This document shows positions 24,586 to 33,242 of a stretch of DNA of 52,925 bases, one piece after another. Under the pieces are notes generated by a model. That model worked only from the letters and a program-made list of their open reading frames with translations, was not told the origin of the DNA and made no database searches. This DNA is from Bacteroidota bacterium (lineage in GTDB: Bacteria > Bacteroidota > Bacteroidia > Sphingobacteriales > Sphingobacteriaceae). Made by a program: the position numbers and the translations under genes. The stretch is from the NCBI GenBank assembly GCA_013288235.1, contig JABDCF010000015.1, positions 1 to 52,925 on the forward strand, read 5' to 3'. Each line of letters starts with the position of its first letter. The first letter of the stretch is position 1.

Positions 24586-24718
24586 TTTTTTATTTTTTGC
24601 TAATATTTTGTACGATGGTTTTTGTAATTCATTTGTTTTTGTAAATATTTCCGTAATATTCAAAGCCCTCTAACATTTTCAGGATTCCGCTTGCTTGTTT
24701 TTTATTGATTTGATGGGA

Positions 24719-24782
24719 CAAAGATAAAAGAAGAGCAGGGGAGCTGTTTTGTTTAAAAGTCGCATTTTGCTTTGTTTAAAAG
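24719..24782 (-). promoter_or_regulatory. promoter with AraC-type direct repeats upstream of the isochorismatase gene
   Basis: On the minus strand a -7 box TATCTTTG (24719-24726) fits TAnnTTTG exactly. No -33 TTTG is present. Instead two exact direct copies of TTTGTTTAAAAG (24748-24759 and 24771-24782) are spaced 23 bp apart, about two helical turns, with the nearer one at about -36 to -47. This is where an AraC-type activator would sit. The rest of the 343-bp divergent gap (24586-24928) holds no gene that I can see. Confidence 0.55.
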
Positions 24783-24928
24783 ACAAACCTATACGTCAGT
24801 GTGCCATCATACATGGAAAAAGTGGGCTATTAACATTAAAAAGAGAAAAATTGCATCCTTTAAACTTATTTCACTTTCTTATAGTACCTTTTACACCTTC
24901 ATCCGACAATTAACAAAATTCAAAATAA

Positions 24929-25912
24929 ATGAGCCGTATCGATATTGAAGATATATTAGACCGTTATCTTAAAGGAGAAGCCACACCCGATGAAATTGAG
25001 CGTGTTGATGCCTGGTTAAATCAGCACAACGCCCCCGGTGATCAATGGAAGCAGATGGATAAAACCAGCAGGGACAAGTGGCTTTCCGGTTTGTTTAACC
25101 AGGTAAAGGATAGTGCCGGTATAAACGGTTCAAAAGTGGTAAAAATGCACCCACAACGAATTTTGTGGCGCAGTATTGCCGCCGTGGCCGCTATGGTTGC
25201 AATTGTTTTTAGCATTTATATGGAATGGCCTGCCATTGAAAACAAGATCAACCCGCTACAGTTAACCGTTTTAAATGTACCTGCAAATCAAAAAAAGCAG
25301 GTGGTTTTGGCTGACGGCAGTACAATACGGGTAAACTCATTATCACAATTGAAATATCCGGTGGTATTTAACCGCAAAACAAGGGAAGTTTATTTATCGG
25401 GCGAGGCTTATTTCGATATCAAACATGATGCTACCCGGCCATTTATTATACATACCGGCAAGGTGGCAACCACAGTTTTAGGTACTGCTTTTAATATCAA
25501 AGAGGATAACCTGCTGCATACCATTGTAGTCACCGTAACGCGCGGCAAAGTAAGTGTTGCCAACGGCAAGCAGCAATTAGGGGTTATCACCCCCAACCAG
25601 CAGATCAGTTTTAATGTGGTAAATAATCAGCTTATTCAAAAAGATGTTGATACCAAACAGGTGATAGCCTGGGAGGGCGATATCCATTTCGACGATATTT
25701 CTTTTGCCGATGCAGCAGCACAACTACAGGATAGGTTTAAGGTTAAGATAAGCTTTACCAACGAAAAGGTTAAGGCCTGCCGTTTTACGGGTACAGCACT
25801 TAAAGCAGATAAACTGGATGATATATTAAAAGTAATATGCGCTTTAAACAATGCCTCGTACCAAAATAAACCCGATGGCAGCATTTTAATTGATGGCGCC
25901 GGTTGTAACTGA
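24929..25912 (+). CDS. FecR-type anti-sigma factor
   Basis: 327 residues. A cytoplasmic sigma-binding N-terminus (YLKGEATPDEIERVDAWL) is followed by one TM helix (ILWRSIAAVAAMVAIVFSIYM, ~79-99), a periplasmic FecR domain (VVLADGSTIRVNSLSQLKYP ... YLSGEAYFDI, TTVLGTAFNI) and a DUF4974/STN-like C-terminus (~250-325). It should hold the upstream ECF sigma factor and receive a signal from an STN-domain partner. It leads a five-gene operon with gaps of about 40 bp to the next genes. Confidence 0.95.
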   Translation: MSRIDIEDILDRYLKGEATPDEIERVDAWLNQHNAPGDQWKQMDKTSRDKWLSGLFNQVKDSAGINGSKVVKMHPQRILWRSIAAVAAMVAIVFSIYMEWPAIENKINPLQLTVLNVPANQKKQVVLADGSTIRVNSLSQLKYPVVFNRKTREVYLSGEAYFDIKHDATRPFIIHTGKVATTVLGTAFNIKEDNLLHTIVVTVTRGKVSVANGKQQLGVITPNQQISFNVVNNQLIQKDVDTKQVIAWEGDIHFDDISFADAAAQLQDRFKVKISFTNEKVKACRFTGTALKADKLDDILKVICALNNASYQNKPDGSILIDGAGCN

Positions 25913-25954
25913 TAAAGAAAGTACAATTGATAAAATAACGTTAATTATAAACTG

Positions 25955-27319
25955 ATGCGGACCTGTTTAGCGATATTTTTATTATTGGGCGCCTTGCAGT
26001 TACTATTCCCGGTAACAGCAAAGTGTCAAAATATAGCTACAGAAAAGGTGGCGCTTGGCCTGAAAGATGAAAGCCTCGAAGTTGCTATCAAAAAGATAGA
26101 ACAGCAAACAACCTTACGGTTCTTTTACCATAATGGGGATGTTACGCCGTTGGCCCATCTGAACTTAATAACAGGTAGCCGGACAATTCAGCAAACACTT
26201 GAAGTTTTATTGCAAAATACCAATTTGTCCTTCAGGCAGATGGGTAATAACATCTTGCTCGAACGCCGGGAACAGCCAGCTTTTTATGAAATAAGCGGGC
26301 GCGTAGCTGACAGCGCTGATAGAAGTGCGGTTGCAAATGCGAGCGTTTTTATAAACAATTCCACCGTAGGTTGTACAACTGATAGCAACGGCAGTTTTAA
26401 ACTAAATATTACGACACCAGGAAAATATGAAATTGTAGTGTCCATCATTGGTTATGGCAATTATAAAAAAGCGCTGTTTATCGATAATAATATCGCCCTG
26501 CCAACTATTGTGATTGCTTCCAGGACCGTTAAGCTATCGGAAGTAAAAGTTACGACCGATCCAAACTGGGACAGAAATTTCAAATTGTTTAATCAAGAGT
26601 TTTTAGGCCGGTGGAATTTTCCGGGAAAATGTGTGATTCTGAACCCCGAGGTCCTCGATTTGAACTATGATGAAAAAACAGGCGTATTAACAGCGTCTTC
26701 TCCTTATTTTCTGGAGATTGAGAATGAGGCTTTAGGCTACAAGCTAAAATACCTGTTAACAAAATTCTCAAGCAGTAAAAAAAGCGGGAAGGTTACCTAC
26801 AAAGGTTCGGTGTGGTTTGAAAACCTTACCGGCGATCAGGGCTGGCAACAACTATGGCAAAGAAACAGGAACAAAGCCTATAAAGGTTCAATGATGCATT
26901 TTTTGCGCGCGGCACTCGAAAATCAGTTAGCCGCCGAAGGGTTTGAGGTACTAAGATTAAAAAGGCTCGATTTTAACGAGGATAACAGCGTAAAATATAT
27001 AGAAACATTAGGCAAAACATACCTGCAGGCCGATGACTTTGTTAAGCTTACCAATAAAAGGGATGTTTATGCGCTTAGTTTTAAAGACCGCCTGTATGTG
27101 ATGTACACTAAAATACATAATTATAAAGGCAACCTCGCAACTATTCCTTTAGGTTATCAGCCCAGCTATGCCAAAACTTCGCTTGTAATGGTTTCCCCTT
27201 ACACATTTTTTGACAACAACGGTATCATTATGAACCCCGAAAGTATCGCTTTTGAAGGCTACTGGGCCGATAGCAGGGTAGCCGAAATTTTACCTTCTGA
27301 TTATAGTCCCGACAATTAA
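25955..27319 (+). CDS. STN + carboxypeptidase-regulatory domain protein (paralogue 1)
   Basis: 454 residues: signal peptide (~1-24), STN domain (~30-95: KVALGLKDESLEVAIKKIEQ), CarboxypepD_reg-like domain (~110-190: ISGRVADSADRSAVANASVF ... YEIVVSIIGYGNY), then an uncharacterised ~260-residue module with CVILNPEVLDLNYD, FLEIENEALGYKLKYLL and MHFLRAALE. SusC/FecA-type receptors use the same N-terminal pair, but the plug and 22-strand barrel are absent. The STN domain could talk to FecR. The same module recurs in the next two genes, which shows tandem duplication. Confidence 0.85.
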   Translation: MRTCLAIFLLLGALQLLFPVTAKCQNIATEKVALGLKDESLEVAIKKIEQQTTLRFFYHNGDVTPLAHLNLITGSRTIQQTLEVLLQNTNLSFRQMGNNILLERREQPAFYEISGRVADSADRSAVANASVFINNSTVGCTTDSNGSFKLNITTPGKYEIVVSIIGYGNYKKALFIDNNIALPTIVIASRTVKLSEVKVTTDPNWDRNFKLFNQEFLGRWNFPGKCVILNPEVLDLNYDEKTGVLTASSPYFLEIENEALGYKLKYLLTKFSSSKKSGKVTYKGSVWFENLTGDQGWQQLWQRNRNKAYKGSMMHFLRAALENQLAAEGFEVLRLKRLDFNEDNSVKYIETLGKTYLQADDFVKLTNKRDVYALSFKDRLYVMYTKIHNYKGNLATIPLGYQPSYAKTSLVMVSPYTFFDNNGIIMNPESIAFEGYWADSRVAEILPSDYSPDN

Positions 27320-27359
27320 TAATAAAATATAAATGATCTGATAGTCAATTATTAAACCA

Positions 27360-28886
27360 ATGAAGAACCTCTTAAAGTCGTTGATTTTATTGACAATTGT
27401 TTTCCAGTTGTTATTTACAACGGCCGGGAAGGCGCAGGGCATCGATACAGAAAAGGTAACACTTGGTTTAAAAAGTGAAAGCCTTGAAACTGCAATAAAA
27501 AAGATAGAGGCACTTACATCTTTCAGGTTCTTTTATCACGATATGGACGTTAGGCCATTGGCCCATCTAAATTTAACGCCCGGTACACGTACTATTGAAC
27601 AAACCCTCGATGAATTATTGCAAAACACCACCCTGTATTACCGGCAGATAGATGGTAATATTTTATTGGAGCGTAAACGGCAGCAGGTTTCCTTTGAAAT
27701 AACAGGGCGTGTGGTGGATAGTTTAGGTAAGAAACCTGTAGCCAATGCAAGCGTATTTTTAAGTAAGACGATTGTTGGGGCCAAAACCGCAGACGACGGC
27801 GTTTTTACCTTACAAAATATAAAACCCGGCAAATACGATCTGGTAGTATCCATCATCGGCTATGGCACTTATATTCAAACTACAACGGTTAGCAGTAGCA
27901 ATATCACTTTGCCTGACATTATTATATCCCCAAAAACAATTGCGCTAAAAGAGGTAACCGTAAAACCTTTAACGGATGCTGCACGGGAAAAGGACTATGA
28001 ATTGTTTAAAGCTGAATTTGTAGGAACATCGGAACTGGCCAACGAATGTAAAATACTGAACCCCGAAATACTCGACCTTGATTACGATGAAAAAGGACAT
28101 ATACTGACAGCTTCATCACCCGATTTTTTAGAAATTGAAAATGCTGCCTTAGGATATAAGATAAAATATTTATTGGCTAACTTTAAGCTGGATTACAGCG
28201 CCTTAGCAAAATTTCGGCTCGATTATAAAGGTTCTGTTTTGTTCGAAGAGATGAAGGGGACGCCTGCACAGCAAAAACGCTGGCAAAAACGGCGGCGCCA
28301 GGTTTATGAAGGCTCTGTTATGCATTTTCTGCGTGCGGCTCTAAATGACAGTATAGGCCTGGAGGGCTTCAGGGTGCTCCGGTTAGAAAGATACGAAAAC
28401 CCGGAACGGCCAGCCGATAGTTTAATTGAAGCTAAAATCGAATCCTGTAAAAGATCAGAAACGGCTGGCAGGCGTGATTCATTATCGTTTTGGACAAAAA
28501 AGGCCAGGTTGCCAAAACTGATCGAAAAACTCACGCCAATCCCCTTAAGTAAAAATGATATCATAACACCTCAAAATAAACAAGGGCTTTTTGCGCTTGG
28601 GCCTGGTAGCGATGACGAGGCGCTTTATGTCACCTATAATAAAAACCGTCATTTTTATATAAATATCCAGGCAACCTATGTAGATAACCCCAATAATAGC
28701 GAAACTTCTATAATAAACTTTATAGCCCCATATGCTTTTTTCGACCGTAACGGCTGGCTTGAACCAAATAGTGTGGCATTTACGGGGGTATGGGGCAGAA
28801 ACAGGGTAGCAGACCTTTTGCCTATTGATTATGAGACAAAGGAAATGGCAGGGCAGGGCATTAAAAATATTTCAAATCAGCCATAA
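27360..28886 (+). CDS. STN + carboxypeptidase-regulatory domain protein (paralogue 2)
   Basis: 508 residues with the same order as its upstream neighbour: signal peptide ending TAGKAQG, STN (~30-95), CarboxypepD_reg (~112-195) and the unknown module (CKILNPEILDLDYD, SSPDFLEIENAALGYKIKYLL, MHFLRAALN). An extra charged insert near residues 340-400 distinguishes it. No plug or barrel. The gap to the previous gene is 40 bp and to the next 41 bp, so one transcript is likely. The role is unknown; regulation through FecR and the ECF sigma factor is inferred. Confidence 0.85.
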   Translation: MKNLLKSLILLTIVFQLLFTTAGKAQGIDTEKVTLGLKSESLETAIKKIEALTSFRFFYHDMDVRPLAHLNLTPGTRTIEQTLDELLQNTTLYYRQIDGNILLERKRQQVSFEITGRVVDSLGKKPVANASVFLSKTIVGAKTADDGVFTLQNIKPGKYDLVVSIIGYGTYIQTTTVSSSNITLPDIIISPKTIALKEVTVKPLTDAAREKDYELFKAEFVGTSELANECKILNPEILDLDYDEKGHILTASSPDFLEIENAALGYKIKYLLANFKLDYSALAKFRLDYKGSVLFEEMKGTPAQQKRWQKRRRQVYEGSVMHFLRAALNDSIGLEGFRVLRLERYENPERPADSLIEAKIESCKRSETAGRRDSLSFWTKKARLPKLIEKLTPIPLSKNDIITPQNKQGLFALGPGSDDEALYVTYNKNRHFYINIQATYVDNPNNSETSIINFIAPYAFFDRNGWLEPNSVAFTGVWGRNRVADLLPIDYETKEMAGQGIKNISNQP

Positions 28887-28927
28887 CCATTAAAACAAAT
28901 TAGTACATATAATTAAATATTAAACTT

Positions 28928-31900
28928 ATGCGTATCCCCTCAACCTTATCATTCTTATTAATGGTCATTTTCCAGTTGTTGTTCTCAACAGCAGGTAAAG
29001 GGCACGGCATATTCACGCCTTTTTCCTATCACAATTTAAAGAAAAGTAACCAGGCCTATTTCGCCATAAAAGGAAGGGCGATAAACAGTGCCGATAAAAA
29101 GGTATTGGCAAACGCCAGTGTATTTTTAAGTAATACCACCATCGGGGCTAAAACCGGTAACGACGGCGGTTTTACGTTTCAAAAAGTAAGCCCGGGCAAG
29201 TACACCCTGGTCATATCCATCATAGGCTTCGAAACCTATACCGAAAGTGTCACAGTGGACAAAAGCAATGTCAATTTACCTGATATTCAGTTAACTCCCA
29301 AAACGATTATTTTAAACGAAGTAAAAATAGTAGCTAAGACCGATGCCGAAAGGGAACAGTATTACGAATGGTTTAAAGACGAATTTTCAGGAAGATCTGA
29401 CCTGGCCGAAGATTGTAAAATATTAAACCCGGAAATTATTGATTTAGATTACGATAAAAAAAACAGTACTCTTACTGCGTCAGCGGACGGTTTTCTGCAA
29501 ATTGAAAATGATGCGCTGGGATACAAAATAAAATATCTGCTTACTGATTTTACTTTAACCAACCAGCAGGCTAATGCCGAGAAGGTCCATTATGAAGGCT
29601 CCGCCCTATTTGAGGAAATGAAAGGAAGCTCTGCGGAGCAAAGGCGCTGGAAAAAAAGACGGGAGGGTGTTTATGAAAACTCGCCTATGCATTTTTTGCG
29701 TTCGCTGGCTGCTGATCCTTTTAACCGTTCAACCATGCCCCAATTTTTCCGGGAGGGATTTTGGGTACTGCGTTTTGCAAGGTATCCAAATCCTAAACGG
29801 CCAGATGACAGTTTAATCCAGGCTAAGATAAATTTTTACAAAAATTTAAAATCATCAGGAACCTACGCGAAAGACTCCCTTTCCCGGTGGGTTAAAATAG
29901 ATAAACTGCCAAAAACAATTGATACAGTGATGCCTAAAATGCTGCAAAAAGAGGATTTCGTAAAACCTACCGACCAGAACGGCGTATTTGCGCTTGGCCT
30001 TACGCGTAATGTCTATTCGCTTTACATCAACTATGATAAAGGCCGTTTTAGTAATTACCACGATGGTTATAATTTAGATGTACACGGGATTGACAACTTA
30101 GCCAGCTTTCAGAATACAGAAAATACTTTAGTAAGCTTCAATAACCAATACGCTTTATTTGATGGGAACGGTTGTGCCTTTAATCCCAATAGCCTGGTAT
30201 TTAGTGGTGTATGGGGCAAGTACAGGATTGCTGAACTCTTGCCCGTTGATTATGACGCCGGAACAGGTACAAACTCCCGGTTTGATGATGGAGATTTGAA
30301 CGATTCTGTACCTGCGCTGAAAGTTCCGCTGAACGATGACCTGGTAAAACTAAAAGACTTATCGGACAATTCGACGCTCAAATTCGGGATAGAAAAACTA
30401 TACCTGCAATTCGACAAACCCTACTACGCGCTTGGTGATACTATATGGCTTAAAGCCTACCTTTTAAATCCGTATTTAACAGCATCTGATAAAAGCAGCA
30501 CGATGTATATCGATATTGCCAACGACAGCAATAAGGTTGTAAAGCAATACAAACTGCCGGTAGCCGAAGGGCTAAGCTGGGGCAATATCACACTTGGCTA
30601 CAAGGATTTTTCGGCAGGTACTTATACCCTGCGGGCCTATACCAACTGGATGCGCAATTTTGGAACAGATTATTTTTTTAGCAAAAGCTTTTATGTTGCG
30701 GGCAATGGCGAAAATGGCTGGCTGGTAAATAAGCAGCTAAAAGAATTGACAGGCAGCGGCGATACTACAAATATTAAGTTACAACTGAGTGATATAAATA
30801 AGGCGCCTGCAGCCAATAAAACCTTGCAACTACAGGCAATGGTTGGCAACAAGCGCGTGTATAAACAAACCATGCAAACCGATAATAATGGCCTGTTGAA
30901 TATTAATTTGAAAGCTCCCGAAAAATTGGCCAACTTAACTATTATTGCCGAAAGTGTGCCTGCAGGTAAAAAAGCGGTTATCCCCATTAATTTAAACCGT
31001 GCTAAAAATACCGACATCCAGTTTTTGCCGGAAGGCGGCAGCCTGGTTGCAGGTTTCCCGGCGCATATAGCATTTAAGGCCATAGGCGAAGACGGCAAGG
31101 GGATTGATGTTTCGGGAATAGTAATTGGTCGCAACCAACAACAGGTGGCCGAATTTAAATCGCTGCATCTGGGCATGGGCAGTTTTGACTTATCCGTGCA
31201 AAACGGTGAAAGCTATACAGCAAAAGTAACCTTGCCCGGCGGCGTAACAAAAGAATACCAATTGCCCGCAATAAAAGCTACCGGGGTGGTTTTAAAGGTA
31301 GAAAACCCAATGGAAACCGATTCGTTAACGATTGCTGTTGCCGCCACTGCAGATATTGCCCGGTTAGAGAGCAATTATTTTTTAATTGGCAAAGCAAGGG
31401 GTGTTATTTGCTATGCAGCTGTTTTTAACTTTCATAACGGCGCCCTGGTAAAAAGAAAAATAGCTAAAAGCCTTTTTCCTTCCGGGATAACACATTTTAC
31501 GGTCATGACGGCCAATAAGCAGCCTTTAAACGAACGCCTGGTTTATATCGATCACAATGATAACCTCAATCTTCAAATTAAAACGAACCATTCAAGTTAC
31601 CATTCGAGAGATAGCGTGGCGCTAAGAATAAAAGTAACCGACAAAACCGGCAGGCCTGTTGAAGGCAGTTTTTCACTTGCTGTTACTGACGATGCCCAGG
31701 TTAATAAAGACGTGTTGAACGATGGAAACATCGTTACCCGCATGCTGCTTACTTCCGATCTGAAAGGTTATGTTGAGGAACCGGGTTATTATCTTTCATC
31801 AAAAACCACCGAAGCCCGGCAGGCGCTTGATAACCTGCTGCTTACCCAGGGCTGGGTTGGGTGCAATTGGGAACAGGTTTTTAACCCTCCGGTGATAAAT

Positions 31901-33067
31901 TACCAGCCCGAACATGACTTTGCCGTAACGGGACGTGTTGTAAACGTATTTAATAAGCCCGTTAAAGGGACGGACGTACTGCTGTTTTCGAAAACGCCGG
32001 CTATACTGATGGATACCGTAACCGATAAAGAAGGAAGATTCGTCTTTGAAAATTTCCCGCGGATTGATACGCCGGTGTTTATCGTCAAAGCAGTGAATAA
32101 ACACGGTAATAGCTTTAATGTCAGCGTTAGCGTTGATGAAGCAAAGCCGCCTGAATTTACTGGCACCAATGCCCCTTTAATGGCGCCATGGTATATAAAC
32201 AGCGATACCACTTTGCTCAATTATACAAAAACCGACGCCCTTTTACAGCAGGATTATTTGCCGGCGGGGGGGCACAGGCTAAAAGAAGTAAAAATATCAG
32301 CAAAAAAAATAATAAAAGACTCGCAAAACTTGAATGGGCCGGGCAACGCTGATATTGTACTTGACGAAAATGATCTTGAAAAAGCAGGAAAAAAAACCTG
32401 GCTCCAGTTATTGCAGGAGAATATTAAAGGGTTTAGGGTAGCCTATCAATCCCGTACGGTTAACACAACGGTTTATTCCGGCAATGTGCCCATAACTATT
32501 GCCACTAATTATAAATCGTTTGGCTGGTATTACATTAATTTTAGGTTTGCCAGGATAATTATAGATGGTATAGAATTAACACCCTCGTTACTGTCAACAT
32601 TGGCAGCCGTGAGCACCGATAGGATAATTAATTTAAATTATTACCTCAACGCCCATGATGCAGAAGATATAAAAGGCATTGAGGTAAATTACTCATCAAA
32701 ATATAATGACCGGTACGGGCTAAGATTTCAGGGCTTTGACGATGCTTTCATCGAGATCACTACAAGATCAGGCGGCGGGCCGTTTTTAGGCACTAACACG
32801 CCCGGCCTGTATTTATATAAACCATTGGCTATTAGTGTGCCCGCGCAGTTTTACAAACCCAGGTACAGCGTAACTGATACAACTAATCATAAAACCGACC
32901 TTCGCTCAACCATTGATTGGGAGCCAAATATTAAAACCGGCATAAACGGCGAAGCAAAGGTGTTTTTTTACACGGCAGATAAGCCCTCAACCTATACCGT
33001 AACCATTGAAGGCGCTGATATGAACGGAAGCCTGGCCGAAAAAAAAAGCAAGATCACCGTAAAATGA
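28928..33067 (+). CDS. fusion protein: carboxypeptidase-regulatory + unknown module + MG2 macroglobulin + plug-like region
   Basis: 1379 residues. The signal peptide (FQLLFSTAGKGHG) matches paralogue 2, but the STN domain is missing; the CarboxypepD_reg domain starts at ~45. The unknown module (CKILNPEIIDLDYD, MHFLRSLA) ends near 430. A macroglobulin part follows, with LYLQFDKPYYALGDTIWLKAY (MG2), FLPEGGSLVAGFPAHIAFKAIG and FSLAVTDDAQV. A second carboxypeptidase-like repeat (AVTGRVVNVFNKPVKG), a TonB-plug-like segment (DAEDIKGIEVNYSSKY, FIEITTRSG) and a closing beta domain come last. There is no thioester motif and no barrel. A secreted or outer-membrane-associated structural role is likely. 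Confidence 0.85.
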   Translation: MRIPSTLSFLLMVIFQLLFSTAGKGHGIFTPFSYHNLKKSNQAYFAIKGRAINSADKKVLANASVFLSNTTIGAKTGNDGGFTFQKVSPGKYTLVISIIGFETYTESVTVDKSNVNLPDIQLTPKTIILNEVKIVAKTDAEREQYYEWFKDEFSGRSDLAEDCKILNPEIIDLDYDKKNSTLTASADGFLQIENDALGYKIKYLLTDFTLTNQQANAEKVHYEGSALFEEMKGSSAEQRRWKKRREGVYENSPMHFLRSLAADPFNRSTMPQFFREGFWVLRFARYPNPKRPDDSLIQAKINFYKNLKSSGTYAKDSLSRWVKIDKLPKTIDTVMPKMLQKEDFVKPTDQNGVFALGLTRNVYSLYINYDKGRFSNYHDGYNLDVHGIDNLASFQNTENTLVSFNNQYALFDGNGCAFNPNSLVFSGVWGKYRIAELLPVDYDAGTGTNSRFDDGDLNDSVPALKVPLNDDLVKLKDLSDNSTLKFGIEKLYLQFDKPYYALGDTIWLKAYLLNPYLTASDKSSTMYIDIANDSNKVVKQYKLPVAEGLSWGNITLGYKDFSAGTYTLRAYTNWMRNFGTDYFFSKSFYVAGNGENGWLVNKQLKELTGSGDTTNIKLQLSDINKAPAANKTLQLQAMVGNKRVYKQTMQTDNNGLLNINLKAPEKLANLTIIAESVPAGKKAVIPINLNRAKNTDIQFLPEGGSLVAGFPAHIAFKAIGEDGKGIDVSGIVIGRNQQQVAEFKSLHLGMGSFDLSVQNGESYTAKVTLPGGVTKEYQLPAIKATGVVLKVENPMETDSLTIAVAATADIARLESNYFLIGKARGVICYAAVFNFHNGALVKRKIAKSLFPSGITHFTVMTANKQPLNERLVYIDHNDNLNLQIKTNHSSYHSRDSVALRIKVTDKTGRPVEGSFSLAVTDDAQVNKDVLNDGNIVTRMLLTSDLKGYVEEPGYYLSSKTTEARQALDNLLLTQGWVGCNWEQVFNPPVINYQPEHDFAVTGRVVNVFNKPVKGTDVLLFSKTPAILMDTVTDKEGRFVFENFPRIDTPVFIVKAVNKHGNSFNVSVSVDEAKPPEFTGTNAPLMAPWYINSDTTLLNYTKTDALLQQDYLPAGGHRLKEVKISAKKIIKDSQNLNGPGNADIVLDENDLEKAGKKTWLQLLQENIKGFRVAYQSRTVNTTVYSGNVPITIATNYKSFGWYYINFRFARIIIDGIELTPSLLSTLAAVSTDRIINLNYYLNAHDAEDIKGIEVNYSSKYNDRYGLRFQGFDDAFIEITTRSGGGPFLGTNTPGLYLYKPLAISVPAQFYKPRYSVTDTTNHKTDLRSTIDWEPNIKTGINGEAKVFFYTADKPSTYTVTIEGADMNGSLAEKKSKITVK

Positions 33068-33091
33068 CAGGAGTTCGGTATAAACGCCGTA

Positions 33092-33185
33092 TTCGCCTCA
33101 CCCTGCCCTCTCCAAAAGGAGAGGGTTCTAAAAAAAAGCGTGAAGCTAAAGTCCTCTCCTTTGGAGAGGATATAGGTGAGGCGAA
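33092..33185. repeat. 94-bp palindromic element (copy 1)
   Basis: Outer arms TTCGCCTCACC (33092-33102) and GGTGAGGCGAA (33175-33185) enclose two hairpins: CCCTCTCC/GGAGAGGG (33106-33125) and CCTCTCC/GGAGAGG (33153-33169). A second copy in the same orientation is at 49190-49275. Probable non-autonomous repeat of REP/MITE type. Confidence 0.85.
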
Positions 33186-33242
33186 CGCAATGCCAGAGTT
33201 AAAAACTATATCGACTTCACGTTAAAATAAAACATATACCCT

